Shown here: in pieces, positions 1-6,061 of the stretch | How positions within the stretch are numbered: the first letter of the stretch is position 1 | Layout: each line of letters opens with the position of its first letter | Assembly (NCBI GenBank): GCA_015485995.1 | Contig: WFSP01000052.1 | Location: forward strand, 1 to 11,444 | Direction of reading: 5' to 3' | Source of the DNA: Caldisericales bacterium | GTDB lineage: Bacteria; Caldisericota; Caldisericia; Caldisericales; Caldisericaceae | Length of the DNA stretch: 11,444 nt | Made by a program: the position numbers and the translations under genes | The notes under the pieces: model-generated | Seen by the model: only the letters and a program-made list of their open reading frames with translations | Database searches by the model: none | What the model was told of the DNA's origin: nothing

Positions 1-1
1 A

Positions 2-184
2 TCAGATGATGTAAACACATTCAATTCAGAACTCATAGAATACCTCATCTGGTATAACACTGAAAGGCCTCATCACAGCCTCAATAATTTGTCACCTATG
101 GATTTTATGATAAAATACTATTTGAAGTCTCAAATGTATTGGACTTATACAGCTGCTTGCAAATTTCCTTTTCTAATAGTATAA
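2..184 (+). mobile_element. IS481/IS3-like transposase, C-terminal fragment (cut by window edge)
   Basis: An open frame enters from the left edge and stops at TAA 182-184. It reads through LIWYNTERPHHSLNNLSPMD, the hallmark tail of the DDE integrase core of IS481/IS3-family transposases, and then MYWTYT, a common end in this group. The catalytic third acidic residue normally lies upstream of the YN..RPH motif and falls outside the window, so activity cannot be judged. The codons after MYWTYT look like run-on into flanking DNA: the reverse complement of the stretch ending at 151 starts TGTATAAGTCC, and IS481-type ends typically begin with TGT. The element's right end may therefore be near 151, with the last residues of the frame host-derived. 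Family is fairly sure; the exact element and its end are inference. Confidence 0.75.
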
Positions 185-185
185 T
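157..185 (+). promoter_or_regulatory. Probable sigma-70-type promoter for the lipoprotein gene
   Basis: TTGCAA (157-162, 4 of 6 matches to the -35 consensus) is followed after 17 bases by an exact TATAAT (180-185). Transcription would begin near 192, just before the AAGGGGGG ribosome binding site at 202-209. It lies immediately right of the probable insertion-sequence end, inside the transposase run-on frame. Confidence 0.5.
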
Positions 186-213
186 ACAAAAAGGAAATCC
201 TAAGGGGGGTAAT

Positions 214-1149
214 ATGAAAAAGAAACTAGTAGTATTTGCGATAGCAATTGTGATGGCAGTTGTAGTATTTTCAGGTTGTGGAGGAGGGTCGAATAACGGA
301 GGCTCAAGCATTGCACCTACCACAGCACATCTTACGGTAACCGTAAAAAGTAGCGATGGACAGGTCATAGAAGGCGCTGAAGTAAATGTGGGAGAAAATA
401 GTAATATGACTGATGCTAACGGAAAAACCATATTTGATACACTTACGCCAGGAGATTATCAGATTGAGGCCTCAAAAGACGGATATGATTCCGCAAGTCA
501 AAATGTTTCACTTAAAGCAGGGGATCAGTCTTCCGCTACACTAACGTTAAAGAAAAAAGAAAGCGTAAATGACACAATCAAGAGCACTTCTAAGCTGAAA
601 AGCTACAAGGGTGTAATAGAAATGAAGTCAAGCAACGGAGAAAGCGGAAAAATTGTTGTAATTCAAGATGACTTCGGTAAAGAACAACATGTCACTATGT
701 ATGGTAATGACAACAAAGTGCAATTTGAACTCTACGTGGCAGGTGGGAAGGCAAAAATGAGAAGCGGAAGCAATGAATGGATGGATCTTCCTGAGAGCAG
801 TGTGCAGGCAATGACAAAAAGCACTCTTGGCTTCGCAGAAACAATGATGAACAACACGATAGAAGATTTTAACAAAACAATTACGGGAAAAGACGTAAAA
901 TATTCCGTAAAAAGAGTTGGTTCTGAAACAGTAAACGGATACCCTGCTTACAAATACCACATATTTGCAAAAGGGAAAGATGAAGGTAACGAAGGAGTTT
1001 TGAATTCTGACATTTGGATAATTAATAGAGGAGAATATAAGGACTATACGACAAGAGTTGTTATGAATGCCAAAGATAATGAAGGGGAAAGCACATTTAC
1101 TATAAACCTTACCGATATAGGCAAGGATATGCACATTTCCCTACCATAA
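214..1149 (+). CDS. Secreted lipoprotein with carboxypeptidase-regulatory-like (CarboxypepD_reg/PEGA-type) domain
   Basis: I chose ATG 214 because AAGGGGGG (202-209) sits just before it and a signal peptide starts there; longer frames from 139 lack both. The 311-residue product begins with a lysine-rich N-terminus, a hydrophobic stretch (residues 5-19) and the lipobox FSGC, with Cys22 as the expected lipidation site. A Gly/Ser/Asn linker follows. Residues about 38-112 form a beta-sandwich of the carboxypeptidase regulatory-like type, with the pattern V..G..I.GAEV.V followed by TDANGK and GDYQIEASKDGY. Residues about 120-311 are a second, mostly beta part (SYKGVIEMKSS...) that resembles LolA/LppX-like lipid-carrier folds, but that link is weak. 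It probably works on the outer face of the cytoplasmic membrane. The substrate is unknown. It is a single-gene unit with its own promoter and terminator. Confidence 0.8.
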   Translation: MKKKLVVFAIAIVMAVVVFSGCGGGSNNGGSSIAPTTAHLTVTVKSSDGQVIEGAEVNVGENSNMTDANGKTIFDTLTPGDYQIEASKDGYDSASQNVSLKAGDQSSATLTLKKKESVNDTIKSTSKLKSYKGVIEMKSSNGESGKIVVIQDDFGKEQHVTMYGNDNKVQFELYVAGGKAKMRSGSNEWMDLPESSVQAMTKSTLGFAETMMNNTIEDFNKTITGKDVKYSVKRVGSETVNGYPAYKYHIFAKGKDEGNEGVLNSDIWIINRGEYKDYTTRVVMNAKDNEGESTFTINLTDIGKDMHISLP

Positions 1150-1172
1150 ATGTTTTTCATTTTTTCTCCTTT

Positions 1173-1200
1173 AAGCCCGTACATAACGTACGGGCTTTTT
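1173..1200 (+). terminator. Rho-independent terminator after the lipoprotein gene
   Basis: A perfect 10-bp stem, AAGCCCGTAC (1173-1182) and GTACGGGCTT (1188-1197), encloses a 5-base loop and runs into a T tract. It starts 24 bases after the lipoprotein stop codon. Confidence 0.85.
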
Positions 1201-1487
1201 AGGTAACACATCGTTAGCACTTACTCCATAGAAAATTTTGCACGTTGGCTTATTTTGCTATGCTGTTTAACTCCCGGGTTTTTGTGCAATCCATATCTCT
1301 TCCGTTTCTTTTATAATCTTAATCAATTTCTAAGGAGCAGTTTTTGTTCAGCCGTGTTGTAGCCAGCAAGTCCGGAATTTTAGGTAATTTCAACTTTACC
1401 AAATTAGATACCTCAGTTCTTTCTAAATAAGTTTTATCAAATTCAAAACACAATTTCGTTTTAGTCATATACAAAAAAACAAATAAT
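1201..1487. other. Intergenic stretch without a convincing gene
   Basis: The AT-rich gap between the lipoprotein terminator and the promoter of the defence operon holds no frame I can support. A minus-strand frame of up to 71 codons (1319-1534) starts at TTG inside the downstream promoter. Its internal ATG at 1468 has no ribosome binding site, and the product (containing KLKLPKIPDLLATTRLNKN) resembles nothing I recognise. It could be a decayed gene remnant or chance. Confidence 0.5.
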
Positions 1488-1515
1488 TTGTAAAACGAAT
1501 AGTCCGGATTATAAT
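1488..1515 (+). promoter_or_regulatory. Probable promoter of the oxygen-defence operon, with a PerR-like half-site
   Basis: TTGTAA (1488-1493) and an exact TATAAT (1510-1515) are 16 bases apart. Transcription would start near 1522, leaving a very short leader before GAGAGGAGG (1522-1530) and ATG 1537. The -10 region reads TTATAAT (1509-1515), which equals one half of the known PerR operator consensus TTATAATNATTATAA; the other half is poor here. The promoter before 5021 has the same arrangement. Operator function is inference, since TTATAAT overlaps an ordinary -10 box. Confidence 0.55.
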
Positions 1516-1536
1516 ATAAAAAGAGAGGAGGCAAAA

Positions 1537-1983
1537 ATGACTGAGATAGTAAAAATAGGCATTATCATTTGCGACCGCTATCGAAATTGTGCTGGTGGAA
1601 AGTGCTTCAGAGCGCTAAAAAGCAAAGAGGGTGCATTCGAACGTTATAAAGGTAAAAAGGTAGAAGTTGTTGGATACACAACATGTGGAGGGTGTCCGGG
1701 TGGCAACATAGAATACGCCCCCGAAGAAATGAAGAAAAACGGTGCAACGGTAATTCACTTTGCAACAGGGATGGTAGTGGGATATCCGCCCTGCCCGTAT
1801 ATAAATTATTTTAAAAAATATATAGAAGAGAAATTTGGAATGGAAGTTGTTGTTGGAACTCACCCCATACCTGAAAAATATTACAAGGTCCATAAAAAAT
1901 TAGGCACATGGAAATCATCAGAATGGAAAGAACTGGTAAAACCTACGCTTTCTAAGAAAAAAATACGGCTCCTTTACGACTGA
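1537..1983 (+). CDS. CGGC-domain protein (putative metal-binding protein)
   Basis: The 148-residue protein starts at ATG 1537, 6 bases after the strong site GAGGAGG. It carries the signature TTCGGCPGGN (Cys50 and Cys53), further cysteines at 12, 18, 23 and 86, the segment GYPPCPY, and GTHPIPEKYY near residues 107-116. This is the CGGC domain family, thought to bind metal through its cysteines; no enzymatic activity is established that I know of. Length is normal for the family. It leads the oxygen-defence operon, which suggests a role in iron or redox handling, but that is context only. The end is odd: its TGA (1981-1983) falls exactly where homology to the next protein, ferritin, begins in the +1 frame. 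The tail LSKKKIRLLYD could be its own C-terminus or could echo a ferritin N-terminus (LSKK..). Family call is firm; function unknown. Confidence 0.85.
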   Translation: MTEIVKIGIIICDRYRNCAGGKCFRALKSKEGAFERYKGKKVEVVGYTTCGGCPGGNIEYAPEEMKKNGATVIHFATGMVVGYPPCPYINYFKKYIEEKFGMEVVVGTHPIPEKYYKVHKKLGTWKSSEWKELVKPTLSKKKIRLLYD

Positions 1984-1987
1984 CCAG

Positions 1988-2464
1988 ATTAACGAGGAAT
2001 TCTACTCAGCTTACCTGTATCTCTCAATGTCTGCGTACTTTAGCAAAGTTGGGCTTAAGGGATTTGCAAATTGGATGATGGTTCAATACAAGGAAGAAGT
2101 TGACCATGGGATGGAGATGTATAACTATATTATTTCGCGTGGTGAAGACGTGAAACTTCAAGTGATAAAAGAGCCCCCTAATACATGGGAGTCCCCGCTA
2201 AATGCTCTTGAAGAAACACTAAAACACGAGCAGCATATCACCGAGCGGATAAATTACCTTGTGGATACCGCAGAAGAAGTTAAGGATAGAGCAACGTATA
2301 ACTTCTTACAGTGGTTTATAGACGAGCAAGCGGAGGAAGAAGAAAATGACAGGGAAATTATAGACAAGTTAAAACTGATAGAAGGAAGCAAAAACGGATT
2401 ATTTATGCTTGACAAAGAGCTTGGCGCACGTATATACACCCCTCTTATAAATAAGGAGGCGTAA
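1988..2464 (+). CDS. ftn: Ferritin (non-heme, archaeal/bacterial type), start codon missing or non-standard; possibly broken
   Basis: Ferritin oxidises Fe(II) and stores it as ferric mineral inside a 24-subunit shell, lowering iron available for Fenton chemistry. The reading frame shows ferritin homology from codon 1982 onward: DQINEEFYSAYLYLSM (helix A), GLKGFANWM, EEVDH, HEQH, ATYNFLQWFIDEQAEEE and LDKELGARIYTP, close to Archaeoglobus-type ferritin as I recall it. Ferroxidase ligands are visible: the second Glu of NEEFY (codon 1997), Glu and His of EEVDH, Glu of HEQH, and the Glu residues of DEQAEEE. The first ATG in frame (2027) would cut off half of helix A and the first ligand. No ATG, GTG or TTG occurs in frame between the stop at 1937 and 2027; ATT 1988, five bases after the preceding TGA, is the only weak candidate (158 residues, versus about 165-175 normally), with no ribosome binding site. 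Stop TAA 2462-2464 lies against the next start. Identity is firm; whether it is expressed whole is doubtful. Confidence 0.8.
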   Translation: MNEEFYSAYLYLSMSAYFSKVGLKGFANWMMVQYKEEVDHGMEMYNYIISRGEDVKLQVIKEPPNTWESPLNALEETLKHEQHITERINYLVDTAEEVKDRATYNFLQWFIDEQAEEEENDREIIDKLKLIEGSKNGLFMLDKELGARIYTPLINKEA

Positions 2465-3652
2465 ATGTCCGTAAGAAAACTTACAGAAAATGTTTATACA
2501 GTGGGTGCCATAGATTGGGACAGGACAGTATTTGATAATTTAATACCGCTGCCTGACGGAACAAGCTATAATTCATATATTATTTTTGGCAGTGAAAAAA
2601 CAGCACTTATAGATACGGTAGAGCCTGAGAAGAAAAATGAACTTCTAAATAATCTCAAAATGCTCGGCGTTAAGAAAATAGACTATATCATTGCAAACCA
2701 TGCAGAGCAGGACCATTCCGGCAGCATTCCTGACGTGCTGAAGTTATTCCCCGGTGCAAAGGTTGTGACAAACACCAAATGCAAATCTTTCCTCAAAGAA
2801 TTTCTTTTGTTAAAAGATGAAAACTTCATTGAGGTAAAAGACAAGGAAGAGCTCTCTCTCGGTGGGAGAAAAACCTTAAAATTCATTTTCACACCCTGGG
2901 TGCACTGGCCCGAAACAATGTCCACATATCTTGTAGAAGATAAAATTCTTTTCTCTTGTGATTTCTTCGGCTCGCACAGGGCAGCAAGCCACCTGTTCGT
3001 AGAAAATGAGCATAGAGTAGTGGTAGATGCGAAAAGATACTATGCGGAAATAATGATGCCATTCAGGGTACAAATAAGAAAAAATATGGAGAAGCTGAAA
3101 AAGTATAAAATAAAATATATTGCCCCGAGTCACGGCCCTGTTTACCAAAATCCGAAAATTATTTTAGATGCTTATGAGGGTTGGATATCGGAAAAAGTAG
3201 AAGAAAAAGTACTCATCCCCTACATTTCAATGCATGGAAGCACGAAAAGAATAGTTGAGTATTTAACAGATAAATTTATAGAAAATGACATTGAGGTAAT
3301 ACCCATAAATTTAGCTACTGCTGATATCGGGCAAATTGCAATGGAACTCGTTGACGCAGCAGGAGTAATTTTTGCAACACCTTATGTACTTGCAGGGGCA
3401 CATCCTGCGGTAGTTTCTACCGCATACTTTGCAAATGCATTAAGACCAAAAACAAAGGTTGTGTCGGTTGTTGCATCATATGGATGGGGCGGTTTGGGAG
3501 TGAAACAGATTCAGGAAATGCTCCCGAATATTAAGGCAGAACTCGTAGAACCAATTCTTATAAAAGGTTACCCAAAAGAAGGGGATTTCGACAAACTCAA
3601 TGAATTTTCAAAAACTTTTTCAAATAAAATTAAGCAAGGAGGTTCAGTATGA
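2465..3652 (+). CDS. fprA: Flavodiiron protein (A-type flavoprotein, oxygen/NO reductase)
   Basis: This 395-residue cytoplasmic enzyme reduces O2 to water or NO to N2O using FMN and a di-iron site. ATG 2465 follows AAGGAGG (2453-2459) and touches the ferritin stop codon. The N-terminal metallo-beta-lactamase-like domain (about 1-245) carries the full di-iron ligand set: H79-x-E81-x-D83-H84, H147 (VHWPETM), D166 (SCDFFG) and H223 (SHGPVY). The C-terminal flavodoxin domain (about 248-390) has the phosphate loop SMHGSTKRI at 255-263 and the FMN-contact region ASYGWGG (338-344). Length is typical of class A proteins. No rubredoxin gene, the usual electron donor, is visible here, so the donor must be encoded elsewhere. 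The stop overlaps the next start by 4 bases (ATGA), implying coupled translation with desulfoferrodoxin. The O2 versus NO preference cannot be read from the sequence. Confidence 0.95.
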   Translation: MSVRKLTENVYTVGAIDWDRTVFDNLIPLPDGTSYNSYIIFGSEKTALIDTVEPEKKNELLNNLKMLGVKKIDYIIANHAEQDHSGSIPDVLKLFPGAKVVTNTKCKSFLKEFLLLKDENFIEVKDKEELSLGGRKTLKFIFTPWVHWPETMSTYLVEDKILFSCDFFGSHRAASHLFVENEHRVVVDAKRYYAEIMMPFRVQIRKNMEKLKKYKIKYIAPSHGPVYQNPKIILDAYEGWISEKVEEKVLIPYISMHGSTKRIVEYLTDKFIENDIEVIPINLATADIGQIAMELVDAAGVIFATPYVLAGAHPAVVSTAYFANALRPKTKVVSVVASYGWGGLGVKQIQEMLPNIKAELVEPILIKGYPKEGDFDKLNEFSKTFSNKIKQGGSV

Positions 3653-4038
3653 CAAAGAAGTTAGAGATTTACAAATGCGAAATTTGTGGAAACATTGTGG
3701 AAGTAATGCACACAGGTGCAGGGCAGCTTGTCTGCTGTGGTCAGCCAATGATACTACTTGATGAAAAAACAGCAGACTCGTCCACAGAAAAGCATGTACC
3801 ATTTATCAAACGAGATGGCAATGCCTATGTTGTAAAAGTTGGAGAGAACACGCCCCACCCTATGGAAGAAAAGCATCACATCGAGTGGATTGAACTTGTC
3901 GTAGACGGGACTATTTACAGAAAAGATTTAAATCCCGGCAACAAACCGGAAGCAACCTTTGAAGCTCCAGAGGGAAAAGAAGTTTTTGCAAGAGAACACT
4001 GCAACTTGCACGGACTTTGGAAAGGTACATTAAAATAA
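3649..4038 (+). CDS. dfx: Desulfoferrodoxin, two-iron superoxide reductase
   Basis: It reduces superoxide to hydrogen peroxide without making oxygen, the standard defence of strict anaerobes. The 129-residue protein has both domains of the 2Fe class. The desulforedoxin domain binds Fe(SCys)4 through C10, C13 (CEIC) and C29, C30 (CC). The catalytic domain binds iron through H49, H70, H76, H121 and axial C118 (EHCNLHG), with the EKH motif (47-49) supplying the conserved lysine near the active site. No key residue is missing. ATG 3649 overlaps the flavodiiron stop and follows AAGGAGG (3636-3642). The peroxide it makes would need the neighbouring peroxiredoxin or another peroxidase, and that peroxiredoxin gene is interrupted. 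Confidence 0.96.
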   Translation: MTKKLEIYKCEICGNIVEVMHTGAGQLVCCGQPMILLDEKTADSSTEKHVPFIKRDGNAYVVKVGENTPHPMEEKHHIEWIELVVDGTIYRKDLNPGNKPEATFEAPEGKEVFAREHCNLHGLWKGTLK

Positions 4039-4065
4039 AATTATTTCACATAGGAGGTGAACAAT

Positions 4066-4659
4066 ATGTTAATGGTGGGTAAAGAAGTACCCGATTTTGA
4101 AACAGAGACTTTCTTCCCTGAAGAAGGAGCTTCGGATAAAATTAAGCTTTCTGATTACAGAGGAAAATGAGTAGTATTATGTTTTTATTCCGGCGATTTC
4201 ACGTTTGTCTGCCCAACGGAAATCAATGCAATGGCAAGAACTTACGATGAACTGAAAAAGATGGGAGTGGAGGTAATTTCAATGAGCACGGATAGTGTAT
4301 TCTCACACAAAGTGTGGCACGGAACATCCGAACTTATTAAACCTGTTAAATTTGCAATGGGTGCTGACCCAACAGGCAAAGTTTCCAGCCTTTATGAAGT
4401 TTACGATGAAGAAAGCGGGACCGCAGTTAAGGGAAGGTTTGTAATCGACCCCGATGGAATTTTAAGAGCAGTGGAAGTGGTTTATCCAAATGTAGGAAGA
4501 AATATTAAAGAACTGGTAAGGCAAATTAAGGCATTCCAGTTCGTAAGAGAACATCCTGACCAAGTGACTCCTGCAGGGTGGGAACTAGGTAAAAAAACAT
4601 TCGCACCTGATATGAAAATTGCCGGAAAAGTCTACACTGTTTGGAAACCGGGAGAATAA
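4066..4659 (+). pseudogene. Peroxiredoxin (AhpC/1-Cys-like) interrupted by an in-frame TGA
   Basis: Peroxiredoxins reduce hydrogen and alkyl peroxides by a reactive cysteine. The frame begins at ATG 4066, 6 bases after a near-perfect AGGAGGTG (4052-4059), and would give 197 residues. Codon 35 (4168-4170) is TGA, in the segment LSDYRGK-stop-VVLCFYSGDF, where homologues normally have Trp; TGG to TGA is one transition. The frame is otherwise intact through the peroxidatic Cys49 (FVCPTE), the conserved VGR arginine near residue 145 and the end. The family motif PxxxTxxC has Ser42 instead of Pro. At the usual resolving position there is Thr168 (VTPAGW), as in 1-Cys types. No ATG, GTG or TTG lies between the TGA and Cys49, so restarting at ATG 4231 would give a product without the catalytic cysteine. 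Decay, read-through or a base-call error are all possible. Confidence 0.8.
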
Positions 4660-4661
4660 TT

Positions 4662-4892
4662 ATGCCTTGCCTGGAGCCAAATAAAAATCTAACAGAGGAA
4701 GCTAAAAAAGTGCTTAAAGCGCTTGGCAAATTAAAAAGTGCAACTAAGCAAGAAATAGCAGAAGCAACAGGGCTTGACACACCTCTCGTATCAAGAAAAC
4801 TTAGGGAACTTGCAGGAAAAAGTGCTGTAATAGAAAAAGAGAACAAATTCGAAATTACAAAAGAGGGCATAGAGGCAGCTAAAAAGATTTAA
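4662..4892 (+). CDS. Small winged-helix DNA-binding protein
   Basis: The 76-residue protein starts at ATG 4662, two bases after the peroxiredoxin stop, with GGGAGA ending at 4655 as ribosome binding site; the in-frame ATG 4641 lies inside the peroxiredoxin gene and has none. Residues about 12-25 form a first helix, SATKQEIAEATGLDTPLVSRKLRELAG is a helix-turn-helix with recognition helix around 40-51, and NKFEITKEGIEAAKKI is the wing and last helix. It resembles the one-domain ArsR/MarR-like winged-helix proteins that begin MPC followed by a proline. It contains a single cysteine (Cys3). As last gene of the defence operon it may regulate it or related genes, but target and signal are not visible. 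It may depend on the peroxiredoxin message for translation. Confidence 0.75.
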   Translation: MPCLEPNKNLTEEAKKVLKALGKLKSATKQEIAEATGLDTPLVSRKLRELAGKSAVIEKENKFEITKEGIEAAKKI

Positions 4893-4913
4893 TGCAACTA
4901 TAAATTATCTGTT

Positions 4914-4946
4914 AAAGCACGGCAATGTAAATTGCCGTGCTTTTTC
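4914..4946 (+). terminator. Strong rho-independent terminator closing the defence operon
   Basis: A perfect 13-bp stem, AAAGCACGGCAAT (4914-4926) with ATTGCCGTGCTTT (4931-4943), has a 4-base loop (GTAA) and merges into a T-rich tail. It follows the winged-helix gene by 21 bases. Confidence 0.9.
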
Positions 4947-4953
4947 TTGCTGC

Positions 4954-4981
4954 TTGTATTTAAAATTAAAATGGTTATAAT
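4954..4981 (+). promoter_or_regulatory. Probable promoter of the di-iron protein/PerR operon, with a PerR-like half-site
   Basis: TTGTAT (4954-4959) and an exact TATAAT (4976-4981) are 16 bases apart, the same spacing and nearly the same -35 box as the promoter at 1488-1515. The sequence TTATAAT (4975-4981) followed by TATCTAAT matches one half of the PerR operator consensus well and the other poorly. Transcription would begin near 4988. Autoregulation by the downstream PerR is plausible but inferred. Confidence 0.5.
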
Positions 4982-5020
4982 TATCTAATAAAATTTATAA
5001 ATATGATAAGGAGAGTTGCA

Positions 5021-6058
5021 ATGGACTACAACAAACCGATTGAAATTGTGGAAAATATATATTGGGTTGGAGCAAATGAAAAAGATGCGTTTTTTAGAAC
5101 AAATTCCTACCTGATAAAGGGAGAAAATGAGTCTGTCTTGATAGATCCCGGCTCTATTTCCCAATTTGAAAAAATAAAAGAAAAGGTACTGTCAATTGTT
5201 CCAAAGGACCAGATAAAATATATGATTGCATCTCATCAGGACCCAGATGTATGTTCGGCAATTGTTCCGTTTACTCAAGACGGATTTAAATTTAAAACAG
5301 TTGCACACAGCAGGGTTTCAGCATTACTCATCTTTTACGACAGAAACCTTGATTTATACAATATAGATGAACACAATTTTATGCTTGAGTGGGACAACGG
5401 AAAGAAGCTTGAGTTTATATTTACGCCCTATTTCCATTCACCAGGTGCATTTGCCACATACCATCCTGAGAAAAAGATTCTTTTCACATCGGATATATTT
5501 GGTGCATTCCAGAAAGATTGGAAACTGTTTGCAAATGAAAAATACATAGAAGCAATGAAGTCCTTTAATAAACTCTACGCGCCATCAAAAGAAATTGTAC
5601 AGTACTCCATTGAAAAATTTAGAAATAAAGATGTCGATATTGTTGCGCCCCAGCATGGCTCAGTAATTAAGAAAGAATATATTGAAATGATGTACTCGGC
5701 ACTTGAAAATATGAAAGCAGGAATGTTCCTTGAAAATGGAGAAATCAACGTATTAAAAATGGAATCGACTAATGAAATCTCGCCGGAAACATCTAAAGAC
5801 ATTTTAAATATTATAAAAAAAAGAGCGGCAACTGTGCTTGGAGAGGATAATCTTAATGAAATAATAGATAAAGTCCTTGCAAACAACACTGAATCACTTA
5901 GCTATGATAAGCTTTTGAAAACAATAGAAGCGATTAAGGCTCAGAATACCCTTGCTATTGCAGTAGTAAAGGTACCTCTTGTAAATTATGTGATGGACAA
6001 TCCGGATAAATTTAAGGGCAAAGTCCCAAACCTTGTAAAAGAAATAATTTATATGTGA
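5021..6058 (+). CDS. Flavodiiron-like metallo-beta-lactamase protein without flavodoxin domain (ODP-type), with C-terminal helical region
   Basis: Two in-frame ATGs compete. I chose 5021 because AAGGAG (5008-5013) lies 7 bases upstream, inside the region after ATG 5003. The 345-residue protein has a flavodiiron-type beta-lactamase domain (about 7-235): VLIDPGS, SHQDPDV (H72, D74, D76), FTPYFHSPG (H139), FTSDIFG (D158) and PQHGSV (H212). In true flavodiiron proteins the loop is HxExDH; here it is HxDxDV, so Glu is Asp and the last His, an iron ligand in several structures, is Val. Residues about 240-345 are a mainly helical region (LNEIIDKVL, YDKLLKTIEAIK, VPLVNYVMDNPDKFKG) that I cannot assign; it is not flavodoxin, rubredoxin, GGDEF or HD. 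Relatives bind oxygen at a di-iron site and serve as sensors. With no flavin domain, catalysis alone is unlikely. It is followed directly by PerR, suggesting a signalling or accessory role. Confidence 0.8.
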   Translation: MDYNKPIEIVENIYWVGANEKDAFFRTNSYLIKGENESVLIDPGSISQFEKIKEKVLSIVPKDQIKYMIASHQDPDVCSAIVPFTQDGFKFKTVAHSRVSALLIFYDRNLDLYNIDEHNFMLEWDNGKKLEFIFTPYFHSPGAFATYHPEKKILFTSDIFGAFQKDWKLFANEKYIEAMKSFNKLYAPSKEIVQYSIEKFRNKDVDIVAPQHGSVIKKEYIEMMYSALENMKAGMFLENGEINVLKMESTNEISPETSKDILNIIKKRAATVLGEDNLNEIIDKVLANNTESLSYDKLLKTIEAIKAQNTLAIAVVKVPLVNYVMDNPDKFKGKVPNLVKEIIYM

Positions 6059-6061
6059 TTT

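Noticed and set aside
139..213. Longer lipoprotein start at ATG 139
   Set aside because: The extra residues overlap the transposase tail and would put the signal peptide inside the protein; ATG 214 has a strong ribosome binding site and an N-terminal lipobox signal.
628..1134. Long antisense frame opposite the lipoprotein gene
   Set aside because: It is the complement of a clear coding gene, has no ribosome binding site and its cysteine- and phenylalanine-rich product looks like an AT-rich shadow.
1319..1534. Minus-strand 71-codon frame in the gap before the CGGC gene
   Set aside because: It starts at TTG inside the opposite promoter, its internal ATG lacks a ribosome binding site and the product is not recognisable. 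It may be a decayed remnant.
4168..4210. Selenocysteine at the peroxiredoxin TGA
   Set aside because: Known selenoperoxiredoxins place Sec at the peroxidatic position, but that codon (4210) is TGC here. The TGA falls at a Trp site and I see no convincing bSECIS hairpin just after it.
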